From: Garcia nutans
Lineage: Eukaryota; Streptophyta; Magnoliopsida; Malpighiales; Euphorbiaceae
Assembly: GCA_947685225.1 (NCBI GenBank)
Contig: CANTUV010000024.1
Coordinates: 59,176,001 to 59,240,000, forward strand
Direction: 5' to 3'
DNA length: 64,000 bases
Shown here: one piece after another, positions 47,406 to 59,975 of the stretch
Position numbering within the stretch: the stretch's first letter is position 1
Layout: each line of letters opens with the position of its first letter
Translations under genes and position numbers: made by a program
The notes under the pieces: generated by a model
Databases searched by the model: none
Told to the model about the DNA's origin: nothing
Seen by the model: only the letters and a program-made list of their open reading frames with translations

Positions 47406-49976
47406 TGGCTTCAGCTCTTTTAGCTGGATTGATCTTTTGTCTTTTGCATCTTCATTCTTTTGAGAATTCTAATTTTCTTTTTTTATTCCATTCTTTTTTG
47501 TTCTTCCTTTGTACTTTTGCAAAAAATTCAGCCCTTTTTAGCTAGCCTTCATATCCTCTCCTTTCCCCCCTGCATGGCGAGATATTTGCAAGTGAGTTTG
47601 AAAATATTATATATATAAACTCAAAAAATTGAAAAGGAGAAACTTTGCCCCCCTGTGTAGGCTTAAACCCATGATTTTTCTATGCAGACTCTGATTGATG
47701 TTGTTATTGTCTAGTTCTTCGCACAAGCACGTATTTCTTCTCTTTGCAAGATTACTGGAGCTTTCTATGCCCACCCTGATTTGATATCTTCTTTTGATTC
47801 TTTACTTCGCATGGTGTTTGCTGTTCATTTTTCCAAAGAATAGACAACACAAGACAAGAAAGTGCGATCTGATATGCTTATGTATGCATGATATGCATGA
47901 ATAATACTTACGGTTGTTCTATCGACTCACAGACCGAGGTGTTTAGCAGAAGTGTTCTCATTAGTTCCATTTTGACGCTTGTTCAAGTCTTGCATTGGAA
48001 TGATCGAAAGCTTTTGCATTTGTGGCTTTTATCTTCAAGATGTTGAAAACATGAGTGGTGGAGACCCTAAGCAGCAGAGTTAGGGATTCATCTATTTCAA
48101 ACTATGTCTCAGCATGTCAGTTGATAGCTTCTTCATGACCTTTCCAATAATCATTTCCTTTGCCCAATGTATCCTTTGGAGACTCGACAGTTCAACATAC
48201 TCCCCTTAGCTTGAAGGCTTTGTATGACAAAACATTTTTTTTTATTTTTTTTAAAATTTGATTTTGAAATCAAATGTTGGCTTTGCCAAATTAATGTCAA
48301 TGCACCTCAGGACTTGATTTTTCCAAATTAACATATCTATAACATGACAACCTTAGTTGTCGTACTAAACTTGGGAATCATTTCTATTTAAGAAAGACTT
48401 GTTGCACTTCAGATAGTCACATACACATTACTTGACCAAAAGTCTCATTTGAGTTTAAATATTGTCTATCTCATATGCATGCTTATCCAAACTATCTCTA
48501 GTAATAGACTCTACCTACCAAGAGAGATTAAGAGGTCTTTGATAGGCTTGAAATGGGGTCTATGAGGGACATGGTTTAAATGAAGGCCATTTTGAGATTG
48601 AAGCTGGTGTGACACAATGGACAAACCTCCACACTACAAATTTCTTGTTTGAACTTTAGGCAGCTGGGAGGCAATCTTGCTAGACTCCAAATTCCTTCTA
48701 TCTTCTTAGCATTAATCCGGATCTTGATAGTTTTTGCCTTTGCAAAAAGTTTGATTCCCATACTCTTCCCTTTTCTTTCTCTTTCCTTACTCTTCCCTTT
48801 CTTTTATCATTTTGTCCTTCTTCCTTGTAGGACTGTCAAGTATAGAACTTTCAAGAACTGGATGATCTTTCTCCTTTTTCTTTAATTTTGATAGAATCTT
48901 TAGTTGGGTTGGACCAATTCAAGTAAAAATGTCTTTATGATCCAAATGGAAGCCTTTTGCTGCTTTAGATAAAAGAGAACTCAGTTGGCTTTCTGAACTG
49001 CCTTTTTAGATTTTTATCTTTCTCTTTTTATCTTTCTTTTTATTTTCCTTACTCTTCCCTTTTTTTTTTCTTCTTGTTGTTTTTCTTTTTTCTTCTTTTT
49101 TTTTCTTTTTTTTTTCTTCTTTTTCTTTTCTTCTTTTTTTTTGGTTCTAGCTCTAAAAGAGCTGTCTTGTTTGTACCAACTTGGGCTTCCAATAATGGAT
49201 AAATGGAGTAACATAAATCTTCTTTAATAGGGATAAATCATTTGTTACTCTGATGTTGATGTTGATATATTGGAGATATTAGGGAAACTTCAACTACCCT
49301 TATGGTCTTAAAAACATCAACTATCCTTATGGTCTTGAGAACTTCAACTATCTTTATAGCCTTGAGAACTTCAACTATCCTCATGATCTTGACTAATCAT
49401 TGCTTTCTCTGATCTTCTTGCCTCTTTATCTTAGTGATTATAAGACTTGTCAAAAGTGTCACAACAACTCAGGGTAAGTTATTAGGGTTTGTAAACCAAT
49501 GAAAAGAAAGCTAAAATTTTATGAAGGCTCAAAGGAATAACTAGGGATTGATATCTAATTGGGTAGATACTAGTTGTTGGCTCATCAAATAATGCCTAGA
49601 TCATTTCTCTCTTAAATAAGCAGAGTTCAATTTCGCCTCGAAAGTTTGTCAAAGCATGTTCTAAGACTGACTAGGACCTAGACAAAGATAATTATGCAGG
49701 AGCCCTCTCTAAGTAAGCATACACAACTCGATGCTATAGAGCAATTCCCTCATCTAGTAAAGTCATTCAAGTCATGATGCCTAAACACATTAATTTATGA
49801 ACATCAAGCTAGATTCCTCATTGGTTGAGCACCAAAATGATCAAAGACCAATAAAAATTTTGATGAAAGTAATTTATTTAAACCAATTTAAATTTGAAAA
49901 ACACAATTGTTCCAATTAAATATTAAAGAAAGTAAAATTGAAAAGCAACATTCAAGCTAAGGAAAGTTCATTGAGT
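47406..49976 (-). other. Element O non-coding 3' region
   Basis: No recognisable protein remains. It contains a pyrimidine-rich tract of about 130 bp (49015-49145, mostly T with C) and the stretch 49070-49560 that also occurs at the left edge of the window. In an autonomous Ogre the pol genes would lie between gag and this region; here they are absent. Confidence 0.6.
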
Positions 49977-51361
49977 TTAAGCTTCTTTTCCCTTCACATC
50001 TTCAATATTTCCATCTTGAAAGGATGATAAAACAAAATCTTCTTCTAATCCTTTTCCTACCATGAAGGTTGCTGGTGGTGGCACCCTGTTGAACCTTGGA
50101 AATGGGTTACCTTTGGTATTGGGCTTGTTCGAATCAAGCAACTTGCCATTATCAATTAAATTCTGGATCTCATTCCTCAACTTCATGCAATTGTCTATTT
50201 TGTGTCCAGGCCTTTGATGGAATTGAAAAAATGCACTAGTATCAAAGTTAGGTGGAAGAGGATTAGGCAAAGGATGAGGAGTCAAGGGTTTTAACAATCC
50301 CTTCTTTTGTAGCTTATTGAGAACCCAAGACAGTGGCTTCCCTAATTCTGAAAACTGCCTCATTCCTCCTTGACTTATGGCATTAACATCAACTTCTTTT
50401 TGTTTGCTTTGATTGCCCGACTGGTAGTTCCCTTTCTCATTCCTTTTAATTGAAAAGTGATTCTTCTCCCTTTCCCACTCTTCAATTTGTAGACCAGCTT
50501 GGAGAAGATCTTTGAAATCCCTTATAAGGGTGTGAGACATCCTTTCACAGAGATTGGGCAGAACACCTCTCACGATCATCCTTATTTGATCAGATTCGTC
50601 GGGCCTTTTCTTGAGCAAAGTTGCCTTATTTCTCCATCATTTCACATAATCCACAAAATTTTCATTTGGCCGTTGCCTAATGGACTCAACTTCCATTAGG
50701 GTAACTTCCAACTCGACATTATACCCATATTGCTGGATGAAGGCCTTGTATAGCAAATTCCAATTCTTTTGTGTTCCATCATCTAAGGAATTGAACAAAT
50801 TTTGGACAAGAGGATACAATGAGAGCATGAAGTACCTTAGAGTTTGAGCCTTAGTAGCTCAGGCACACTGCATAGCAGTGATATACTACTTCACATGAAG
50901 ATGAGGATTTCGAGTACCATTGCATCTAGCAAAGGATGGCATCTTGAATTTGTATGGAACTTCTTCATCTAGCTCAAATAATTTGTCAACTTCAAACATT
51001 TCTTCGATTTTCAGTTTCTTCTCAAATTTCTTTTCTAAATCAGCAATCATCTTTTCAATATCAGAAGTCTTGGTCTTTTCAATAGTTGATCTTTCAACAA
51101 TTTTTTTTCCTTTTTGTCTTGAGGATCTTGGTAGTATTGAGCCCAATCATCATCATCAATGATCACCTTATCATCATCAAAAGCTACTTCACTAACTTTA
51201 GTCTTCCCCTTGCCTTTCTTGGTGCTAGCAGATGCTTCGGCATTGTTTCCTAAAATTGCAGCTAACTGGTTCTTCATGGTCTCAACTAGGGCCTCTTTTA
51301 TTTCTTCCATCTTGGCATTGAGGGCCTCATCCACCATTCTTTGAATTTATTTGGGATCCAT
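49977..51361 (-). pseudogene. Element O gag, degraded
   Basis: Gag forms the particle core. The frame starts at ATG 51359-51361 (MDPK, then an in-frame TAA; the next ATG is at 51337). An early acidic/lysine-rich part is followed by a frameshift, probably in the T8 run at 51101-51108. The second frame has LQYF-type capsid residues: SLYPLVQNLFNSLDDGTQKNW, YKAFIQQYGYN and VESIRQRPNENFVDYVK; then a TGA for CGA; then LLKKRPDESDQIRMIVRGVL. Two more stops are near 50880. At the C-terminus FHQRPGHKIDNCMKLRNEIQ resembles the zinc-finger-like motif of Tat/Ogre Gag proteins, with the first Cys replaced by Phe. It ends at TAA 49977. No pol follows. Confidence 0.78.
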
Positions 51362-52530
51362 TGCTTTTGGTGAGCAAGTGATTGAGGTTGCTAGATACTT
51401 CATCTCCGATGTAGGTTGGATTGTTGTAGGCTTTTGAACTTTCATAATCCAGGGCTGTGAGCCAGAAAGAATCAATGATATGAGATGCAAATGTATGCAT
51501 GCATGCATGTATGCACAAATAATAGACAAACAAAGACAAATGGGACGTTCCTTCCAACCTTATAACATCCGCACATGAATGGCGAGTCTCTTTTCCTAGG
51601 TATATGGTTAACAAAATACCAACATGGGGCATCTTACTTTCGAATAATTCCCTCGGACGTTTCAACCAATAGTTATATTTTCAAAAATGGAAGTCCATTC
51701 ATAGTAATTCCCATTAATTAGGTTTTAATCCATTCAACCAACTATAGTAGCTTTTATGCTATATTGGATCAAAACAAAATTAAGAGGTTTATTATAAATA
51801 GATTTCTCACTTGAAAAAGGTAACTAATGATTCATGCCAAAAACAAGCCCATGGTTAATTTGTTCTTAGTGTAGACTAGGCCCACAATTGATTTTTGGTA
51901 TTTGTTAATTGACCTAAATATTTTTGCAAGCTCTTTGTAAGGAGAGGTTGGATAAAAACAATTTTGTTTCTAAGCCCATTATAAAAAGATTTTAGAAAAA
52001 TAGATTTCGGGCTTAGTATTTGGGCCATAAGCCAAAGAATTTTTTATTTATCTTTAGAAAAATCTTATGTCTAAAGACCATCTTGAAAAATTTTGAAAAT
52101 AGTTTTGGTCTTTTGGATTTTAAAGAAAAATTTATTTTGAGCTTACAATATACTTAGGTCATATTAGAAAAAGAACAAACCAAATAACCCATGATTTAAG
52201 CCAAGATAAATTAACCATAGTCAAACAACATGCATTTGGGGTAAAACCTAAGGAAAGTAACTAGGCTAATTACATGAGCTTTAGTCTTTGGGTAAAAAGG
52301 CTTAGGTTCCCATAACAAGTATATACCAAATGGTATGAGGCTATGAGTGGTTATGTCATGCTCGATCTCCATACCTTGAGTGAAAGTATGGTATCCCTTA
52401 TATAACACAACACGGGTAACACGGGCGTCCTAACTCACTCACACGATGCAATCTAATATGATGCAATGCATAATATCATTATAAGAAAGAATAAAATAAT
52501 AAAAAGACCAACAGAACCAACTTCTCTTAT
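51362..52530 (-). other. Element O leader between primer site and gag
   Basis: About 1.2 kb without a recognisable ORF. Ogre elements often encode an extra ORF before gag, but none is visible here. A short ATGC repeat lies near 51490-51513. Confidence 0.5.
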
Positions 52531-52547
52531 CCCCAGTGGAGTCGCCA
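52531..52547 (-). promoter_or_regulatory. Element O primer-binding site
   Basis: Minus-strand TGGCGACTCCACTGGGG begins one base after the LTR end CTCACA. The sequence is that of an Arg-tRNA-type primer site, the kind used by Ogre elements (from memory of the family), and differs from the iMet type of the neighbouring chromoviruses. Confidence 0.8.
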
Positions 52548-52548
52548 C

Positions 52549-54385
52549 TGTGAGTGGGGATTTTTGCCCCCACTCCTGGTGGAATGGTTCTTGCGACATC
52601 GGCACTGTTTAGGCTCGGGGCCTTAGAGAACATGGATCTAAGTTCGGAGAAAATGGAGTCGCCATCCGGATGGGCCGGGAAAAAGAAAGGGGTGGATGAC
52701 TCGATTCCTAAGGAATCCCCAACCCCCTAATGGGTTCGAAAAGTTGGGTACGTGTGGGGAAGGTGAGAAATGGCCCAGCACCCCCACAACGTCCGGTTCA
52801 TTGGAATCGGCCTCCTTTACAAGTCTTAATATTATAAAATTCTTAAATATAACAACATTATCCATATTACACATAATAATTAAAATAAAGCATCGATATA
52901 TTAAAAATTAAAACAATGTCCAAACAAAGCAAATAAATGGACACCCATCCAAGGATGGAAACATGTCCTTACATCCCATGCCTAAATAGGACACCCACCG
53001 AAAGGTAGAAACATGTCCTTTACATTGGTTCTAAAATAGAAAAGGAATTTAAATTACATGATGTTTAACTAATGAGGTACCCACTAAGTGGAAACATACC
53101 TCTTACAACATTTGGCAATCTAAATAAATTGATAAAAGTAAACAATAAATCATTCATCAAAGGTATTAAATATCAATAGAAAGTAAACATCCATCCATGA
53201 TGAATAAAATAAACCAAGCATTGAACTTAAATAAATTAAGGCATATAAAATAAATCAAAGCATATCAAATATAGAATTGAATAAAGCAAATAAAAATCTA
53301 AATTATAGCTACTGTGAGTTTTTAAAGAAATTAAAATAGATCAAGGTTTTATGTTTTAAAAGGTTGATAAAGCTCTTTGATTAACTAAATTAATATTTGG
53401 ATGGTGAAATCATGAAACTAAGGTTTGGGCTCTTCAAAATACTTTTGATTTGTGGTTTACGGCTACTCATCAAATTATGGTTTCAAGCTTACTGTGTAAA
53501 ATTAAATATTTGTGTTTATATGGTATTTTAAAGTTTTAAAGGATAAGGGTTTAAAAAAAATTAAGGTTTAAGGTTTTAAGGAGGTTAGGGTTCCCTATTT
53601 TAGGTTTTGGAGTTGAATTAGGGTTTTAGAATTTTTTATTTTAGGGTTTCAGGTAATGAATTTTATTTTAGGATTTGAAAAAAAAACAATTGATAATTTT
53701 ATGAAGCTTTATAAAAGTAAACAAACGATTTAAAGTTTATAAAGCAAAAAAGATATTTTTAAGTCTTTTGGAAGGAAACAGAACACAATTTTGGGTTTTG
53801 ATAATTTGGGAAGCAAATCTTGGTTTTGGAGTTTTGAAGAAATAAAACTATTATCTTTAAACTTTTGGAAAAATAAAGCAATGATTTAAGACTTTCATAC
53901 TTTAGAAAAGATGAATTGAGGTGATGAGGCTTCTAATTTGAAAGAAACAATTATGTGATCTAGCTATTGTGACAAAATAAAAGAAATTAAGAATTCAAAC
54001 CTTATTTTGTAAGTTTCACCAAAAATTGCTTCTTGGATGAACAAGGTCAAAGACAAGCCTTTTTGCCTTTGAATTGATTGAATTGTTTTTCGGCTCTCTC
54101 AAAAAATCAGAATGGTCCAAGGTTTTCCTTCACATATTCGGTCTCCACTTTTGTTCAAGTTTTTGTCCAATTTTCTTCCTTATTTCCTCCTTCCTTTTTT
54201 TTTGTGTTGTTTAGTCCTTATTTATAGAAGAATTCTATGGGTAATTATAATTATTCACGGCATACAATATTGAATAAGAAAAGGAAACCAAAATCTAATT
54301 GTATTATGTTTCGGAAAATTTACGTCGAAAAATTTCGCTGGCAAAAAAAAATTACTGCGGAAAAATTGCGCTGGCAAAAAAAATT
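52549..54385 (-). repeat. Element O 5' LTR, outer end deleted
   Basis: It aligns with 44066 to about 45880 of the other LTR with scattered substitutions, including the TATA-like box (54219-54227). It stops abruptly within the CTGGCAAAAAAAATT repeats, where the LTR of element B begins at an internal position. The missing part is the start of U3 (about 340 bp). Confidence 0.88.
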
Positions 54386-55128
54386 ATGTTGCATATGAGA
54401 TGTTGCTCATTGTGATAATGATTCACCTACGAGCTTGATAAATGTGATTATTAGACCAAAACAGTAACTCTTAAATTTAAATGGCATATTAGTTTCTTTT
54501 GGGCCCATGTTTGTCTTTGTTTAAATGTGAATCATGAATGATGAAACAATTGAATAATATAATGAAATGTAATGTTATGAAATATGATATCCTTGTGTAT
54601 TGTTTATAAATCTTGAAAGTTTGACATTGGCATTACATTGAATCATATTATTATCATGGTTAGTACCACTAAGCCGTTGGCTTAGCGCAATTGTGATTTA
54701 TCACGCAGGTGACAGGATAGATCCGGTTGAACCGGAGATTTCAGCTAGACCAAGTCGAGTCTAGGCTTGAGATTCCTTGTGAAGTGTTGATTATTGAACT
54801 TCAAGATCAGAGACGAACTGCTAAGCATGTATAAACTCTATATTTTTGCAAATATTTAATTTGATGTATGTATATGTATATTTCGCTACATTTTCCGCTA
54901 CTTATAAAACAAATGTTTTGGATAAACTTTGGGCGTAATGAAGATATATGTATATGTATTTTAACAAGGAATGTTTTATGTATTACTATTTATAATAATT
55001 ATTTGAGGTTAAAGAATTTTAAGATTGGTTTGCTTTAAATAGACTATAACATCCTTGTATTCGGTATACGTATATTACATAGTTGAGAGTATATATGGTG
55101 TACGTATATGGGGTATAAGGGCGTTACA
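54386..55128 (+). repeat. Element B 5' LTR, truncated
   Basis: It matches the last 743 bp of the 3' LTR (61769-62511), also exactly 743 bp. It includes the paired stem-loops and GCAGGTGACAGG (54668-54716) and ends GGGCGTTACA. The first ~1.8 kb (U3 and more) are missing, so this copy could not drive its own transcription. Confidence 0.9.
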
Positions 55129-55135
55129 ATTTTTT

Positions 55136-55147
55136 TGGTATCAGAGC
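55136..55147 (+). promoter_or_regulatory. Element B primer-binding site
   Basis: TGGTATCAGAGC, complementary to initiator Met tRNA, 7 bp after the LTR end. Confidence 0.9.
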
Positions 55148-55276
55148 CTAGGTTTGAGGTTCTCAACCTAGGTGAATTGTAAGAAAAAGAAAATTTTGAT
55201 TTTAAAATATGGTTTTTGAATAAGATACATGCTTTGGCACTGGCAGTTTCTGATCTTTGATGAGGTAATCTTCTAG

Positions 55277-55299
55277 TGTGTTTGCAGATATAGGTAGTG
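55277..55299 (+). promoter_or_regulatory. Candidate splice acceptor before element B gag
   Basis: TGTGTTTGCAG ends at 55287, 12 nt before the gag ATG at 55300; CTGAT lies about 40 nt upstream as a possible branch point. The layout matches element C exactly. Confidence 0.5.
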
Positions 55300-58200
55300 A
55301 TGGCGTCTCAGTCACGTCAGTCCATAGAAGGTAGTGCTGAGAGTGTAGCTCCTGATGAGGGTAGAGATGGAGCTAGGGTTGAGAGAGTTGGTGAGGCACC
55401 TGCTCCTATGCCAGAGAGACCAGCTACTGATGAGATTCTGCCAATTTGGTTACGACATATGGTAGAATTGTTGAGGCAGGCTCCAGTGCAGCAGCTGCCA
55501 CCGCAACCACAGCCACAAGTATCGGTAAGGCAGTATAATAAATTGAGAAAGTTTGGAGCTGAGGATTTCTTTGGCACTACCGATCCTGCAATAGTTGAGC
55601 AGTGGTTAGATCGAGTTCAAAGGGTATTTATTCAGTTGCAGGCTACTCCTGAAGAGAAATTTGATTATGCTCGATCACTTCTGTAGAGAGATGCTTATGA
55701 TTGGTGGAAGACGGTTCCACATGCGATGGATGATCCACCGACTTTGTCTTATGGAGATTTTCTGCGGGAGTTTGAGCAGAAGTATACTCCGAGGGAGTAT
55801 AAAGATGGAAAGAAGATGGAGTTTCTGAATTTGAGACAGGATAACGGGATAGTGACAGAGTATGAGATAGAGTTCATCCGGTTGGGTCATTATGCCGGTG
55901 GGATTATTTTAGATGAGATAGACTGGTGCAAGAGATTTGAGGAGGGGTTGAGACCCTTTATTATGTGTATCATTGCTGGTTACTAGTACCAAGATTTTTT
56001 TCAATTGGTTGCAGCTGCTAGAAGTGTTGAGAGAGCACAGGGTATTGCAGTAGCTACTACTGAGGAGGAGACTAGAGTTAGGAAACTCCAGTTTGAGGTA
56101 GGGTCTTCATCTATGAAGAGAGGCAGAGGAAGCTATTTTTCGAGAGTTAGTAGGAGCCAGAGATAGTCTGGTAGGTCAGTTCAGTATCAGAGGCAAAGAC
56201 TGAGACCTACAGTTTTTATAGCTAGTGCTTCGACTCCAGTGGTTCATAGATCTATTCCACCTACATGTGTCCATTGTGATAGGGCATATGGGGGTGCTTG
56301 CTAGAAGACGGGTGGACCAGGAGTATGTTTTAGATGTGGGTCACCAGCTCATTTCATCAAAGATTGCCCTGAGCTACATGAGGATAGACAGACTGATACT
56401 GTAGCTTCTCGACCCAGTGTGAGAGGAGGTCGAGGCAGCAGAGGTTTCAGTAGAGGTGGTCGACCCGGGATTAGTCAGAGAGGAGGCTATACATCTGGAG
56501 GCAGTAGGCTAGATGAGGCTGGGCCATCTCAGCGAGTGTATGTGATGCAGAGGCAGCCAGATGCTTCAGCCGTCATTGCGGGTACATTTTCTTTATTTGG
56601 CATTTCAGTTCTTGCTCTAATTGATCCAGGATCTACTCATTCATACATAAGTGCATCGATTTTACCTGTGTCTGAATTGCATTCAGAGTCCCTAGGATTT
56701 GATGTCTTGGTGACAAATCCTTTAGGGCATAGTGTGGTAGTTAGCAAGGTGCATCGTGATAGTTCAGTTGTGGTGCAAAATGAGGAGTCCTTGGGTGATT
56801 TGATTGAAATGCCTTTTAAAGAGTATGATATGATCTTAGGCATGGATTGGTTGTCTAAGCACAAAGTTGTGGTAGACTGTCAAAAGAAGTGTGTTACCCT
56901 GAGAACCAGTGATGGTAGAAGTGTTATGATATCTAGTGAGCAGAAACATCTTGCATCCATGGTTGTTTCAGCTGTTGCAGCTAAGAGGTTGATTCGGAAA
57001 GGATGTGAGGCTTATCTTGCTCATGTTGTGGATACCAGGTTAGTGGGTTCTCAACCTGATAGTATACCCGCAGTTGTGCAATTTCTAGATGTGTTTCCCG
57101 AGGAGTTGCCAGGGATACCCCCTGAGAGAGAGATTGAGTTTGGTATCAATTTGTTGCCTGGTATCACTCCCATCTCTATTACTCCATATCAAATGGCACC
57201 TGCTGATTTGAGAGAATTGAAGGTGCAGTTGTAGGAGTTATTGGATAAAGGGTTTGTTTGCCCTAGTGTGTCTCCATGGGGAGCACCTGTTTTGTTTGTG
57301 AAGAAGAAGGATGGTACCTCAAGACTGTGTATTGATTATAGGCAGTTGAATAAGGTGACTATCAAGAATAAGTATCATTTGCCTAGGATTGATGATCTCT
57401 TTGATCAATTAAAGGGAGCAGCAGTATTCTCCAAGATTGATCTGAGATCAGGGTACCATCAGTTGAGAGTCAGAGCTGAAGATGTATCTAAGACAGCTTT
57501 TCACACAAGGTATGGGCATTATGAGTTTTTGGTGATGCCTTTTGGATTGACAAATGCACCAGCAACTTTTATAGATTTGATGAATAGGGTGTTTAGACAA
57601 TATCTAGACCAGTTTGTGGTGGTCTTTATTGATGATATTTTGGTGTATTCCTATAATGAGGAGGACCATGATAAGCACCTGCGGATTGTATTACAGACCT
57701 TAAGAGAGAAGCAATTGTATGCTAAGCTGTCTAAGTGAGAGTTTTGGCTTGATCAAGTGACTTTTCTCGGTCATGTGGTTTTAGCAGAAGGTATAAGAGT
57801 TGATCCGAGTAAAGTTGAGGCCATTTTGGATTGGAGTCCACCGAAGACAGTGACTGAGGTAAGAAGTTTTTTGGGTTTGGCAGGCTATTATTGATGGTTT
57901 GTGAAAGGTTTTACTTTGGTAGCTACTCCACTCACCATATTACTTCGGAAGGGAGTTAGATTCATGTGGATGGATCGATGTCAAGCAAGTTTTGAGAAGT
58001 TGAAGGAGATGTTGACTCAGGTTCCTGTTCTTACCTTGCCTATGGAAGATAAACCATATGTGATTTATAGTGATGCTTCACATAGTGGTTTAGGTTGTGT
58101 TTTGATGCAGGAGGGTAGAGTCATAGCTTATGCTTCTCGACAGTTAAAGCCACATGAGCTGAATTACCCAACGCATGATTTGGAGTTGGCAGCCATAGTG

Positions 58201-59929
58201 TTTGCTTTGAAATTTGGCGACATTATCTTTATGGAGAGAAGTGTTTCATCTATACAGATTACAAGAGTTTGAAATATTTGGGTGTTCAGAGAGAGCTGAA
58301 TCTTTGGTAGAGACGGTGGTTGGAGTTGATTAAAGACTATGACTGTTTGATTGATTATCATCCTGGTAAGGAAAATGTTGTTGCTGATGCCTTGAGTCGA
58401 AAGTCTTTAGCAGGTTTGACTGCTTATTTGCTCTCATTGCTTGTTGAATTGAGAGCGTTGCATGCTAGTTTTGAATCATATGATGATGGTGCTTTGTTAG
58501 CTCAGTTGCAATTGAGACCGGTGTTGTTGGATCATATTAGAAAGGCTCAATTGACAGATGAGAAAATTCAAAAAATTATTATGGATTGCCAAAAAGGAGA
58601 GAGTAGAGATTTTCATGTGAGAGATGATGGTAGTTTATGGTACAAAGATAGATTGTGTATTCCTAATGATGCAAGATTGAAAAAGATTATTCTGGAGGAA
58701 ACACATCAGTCGGTTTTTGCTATGCACCCTAGGAGTACTAAGATGTATAATGATTTGAAGCAACATTATTGGTGATCAGGTATGAAGAGGGACATAGCGG
58801 AGTTTGTATCCAGATGTCTCACTTGTCAGAGAGTGAAGGCCGAGCACCAAGTTCCAACAGGGTTGCTTCAACCTTTAACAGTGCCAGAACAGAAATGGGA
58901 ACATGTAATGATGGATTTTGTGACTGGTTTGCCATTGACTCAGAAGAAGCATGATGCCATTTGGGTGATTGTTGATCGGTTAACAAAAAAAAACTCATTT
59001 TCTTCCAGTCCGAATGGACTATTCTCTTGAGAAGTTAGCTGAGTTGTATATTAGTGAGATTGTAAGATTGCATGGAGTCCTAATTTCTTTGGTATCTGAT
59101 CAAGATCCCCAGTTTACTTCAAAGTTTTGGAAGAGTTTGCATGATGCTTTGGGTTCTCGGTTGCATTTTAGCATTGCTTTCCATCCGCAGACAGATGGGC
59201 AGTCAGAGAGAGTGATTCAGATTTTAGAAGACATGTTGAGAAGTTGTGTCATTGATTTCTCTGGAAGTTGGGACAAATTTTTGCCATTGATGGAATTTGC
59301 TTATAACAGCAGTCATTAGTCCAGTATTAAAATGGCACCTTATGAGGCATTATATGGTAGAAGATGTAGAATGTCTCTATGTTGGAATGAGATTGGAGAA
59401 GGTAAGTTAATTGGTCCCGATTTAATTAAAGAAACAGAAGAAAAAGTGAAGATAATTCGGGATCGTTTGAAAGCAGCCTCAGATCGGCAGAAATCATATT
59501 CAGATTTGAAGAGGAGAGACATAGAGTTCAGTGTTGGAGATAAAATATTTTTGAAAGTATCTCATTGGAAGAAAATTTTGAGATTTGGCCTTAAAGGGAA
59601 GTTGAGTCCACGTTTCATTGAGGTATTGGAAAAGTTGGACCAGTTGCTTATCGACTCGCTTTGCCGCCTAAATTGGATAGAATTCATAATGTCTTTCATG
59701 GATAGAATTCATAAGGAACAAGATTTTGTCAGTCGAATCTATTGAGGTGAGTTCAGATTTGACTTTTGAAGAAGAACCAGTGGCTATCTTGACACATGAA
59801 GTGAAAGAGTTAAGAAATAAAAAAGTGCCCCTTGAGAAGGTTCTTTGGAAGAATCATGCTAAGGAAGAGGCAACATGGGAGAATGAGCAAATGATGCGAG
59901 ATCAGTATCCTCAATTGTTTCAGACTTAA
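55300..59929 (+). pseudogene. Element B gag-pol, multiply disabled
   Basis: The same domain order as element C: Gag (55530-55990), CCHC knuckle (CFRCGSPAHFIKDC, about 56327), protease (LIDPGSTHS, about 56620), RT (KIDLRSGYHQ; VFIDDILVYS), RNase H (YSDASHSG, DLELAAI), integrase (HQSVFAMHP...CLTCQ; MDFVTG; LVSDQDPQF; SERVIQ) and the tail KEEATWE. Stops occur at 55684, 55984, 56164, 56302, 57232, 57736, 57892, 58308, 58773 and 59317. Frameshifts lie near 58210 (one base lost), near 58985 (A-run), near 59620 and near 59700, the last two with loss of conserved residues. Most stops are one transition from Gln, Trp or Arg codons. It cannot make a functional polyprotein. Confidence 0.93.
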
Positions 59930-59937
59930 GATTAGGT

Positions 59938-59975
59938 AATTTCGAGGACGAAATTTATTTATAGAGGGATATAAT
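59938..59975 (+). promoter_or_regulatory. Element B 18-bp dyad and polypurine tract
   Basis: AATTTCGAGGACGAAATT lies 8 bp after the pol stop, followed by AGAGGGATATAAT and the LTR start TGTAATATCC. The dyad is identical to that of C and D. Confidence 0.85.

Larger units (their letters stand above)
44066..54385 (-). mobile_element. Element O: Ogre/Tat-like element retaining only gag
   Basis: Minus-strand element inserted in the 3' LTR of A. From its 5' side: LTR (54385-52549, outer end lost), primer site TGGCGACTCCACTGGGG (52547-52531), ~1.2 kb leader, degraded gag (51361-49977), ~3.7 kb non-coding 3' region with two minisatellite arrays, purine tract, and 3' LTR (46246-44066). No protease, RT, RNase H or integrase motif is seen anywhere in the 6.3 kb interior. 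The primer site (tRNA-Arg type as I recall for Ogre), the gag type and the 3' tandem repeats fit the Ogre/Tat lineage; the lack of pol fits the non-autonomous TR-GAG form. Confidence 0.8.

Noticed and set aside
49014..49214. Lys/Glu-rich minus-strand frame
   Set aside because: Translation of a long pyrimidine tract (poly K/E); low complexity only.
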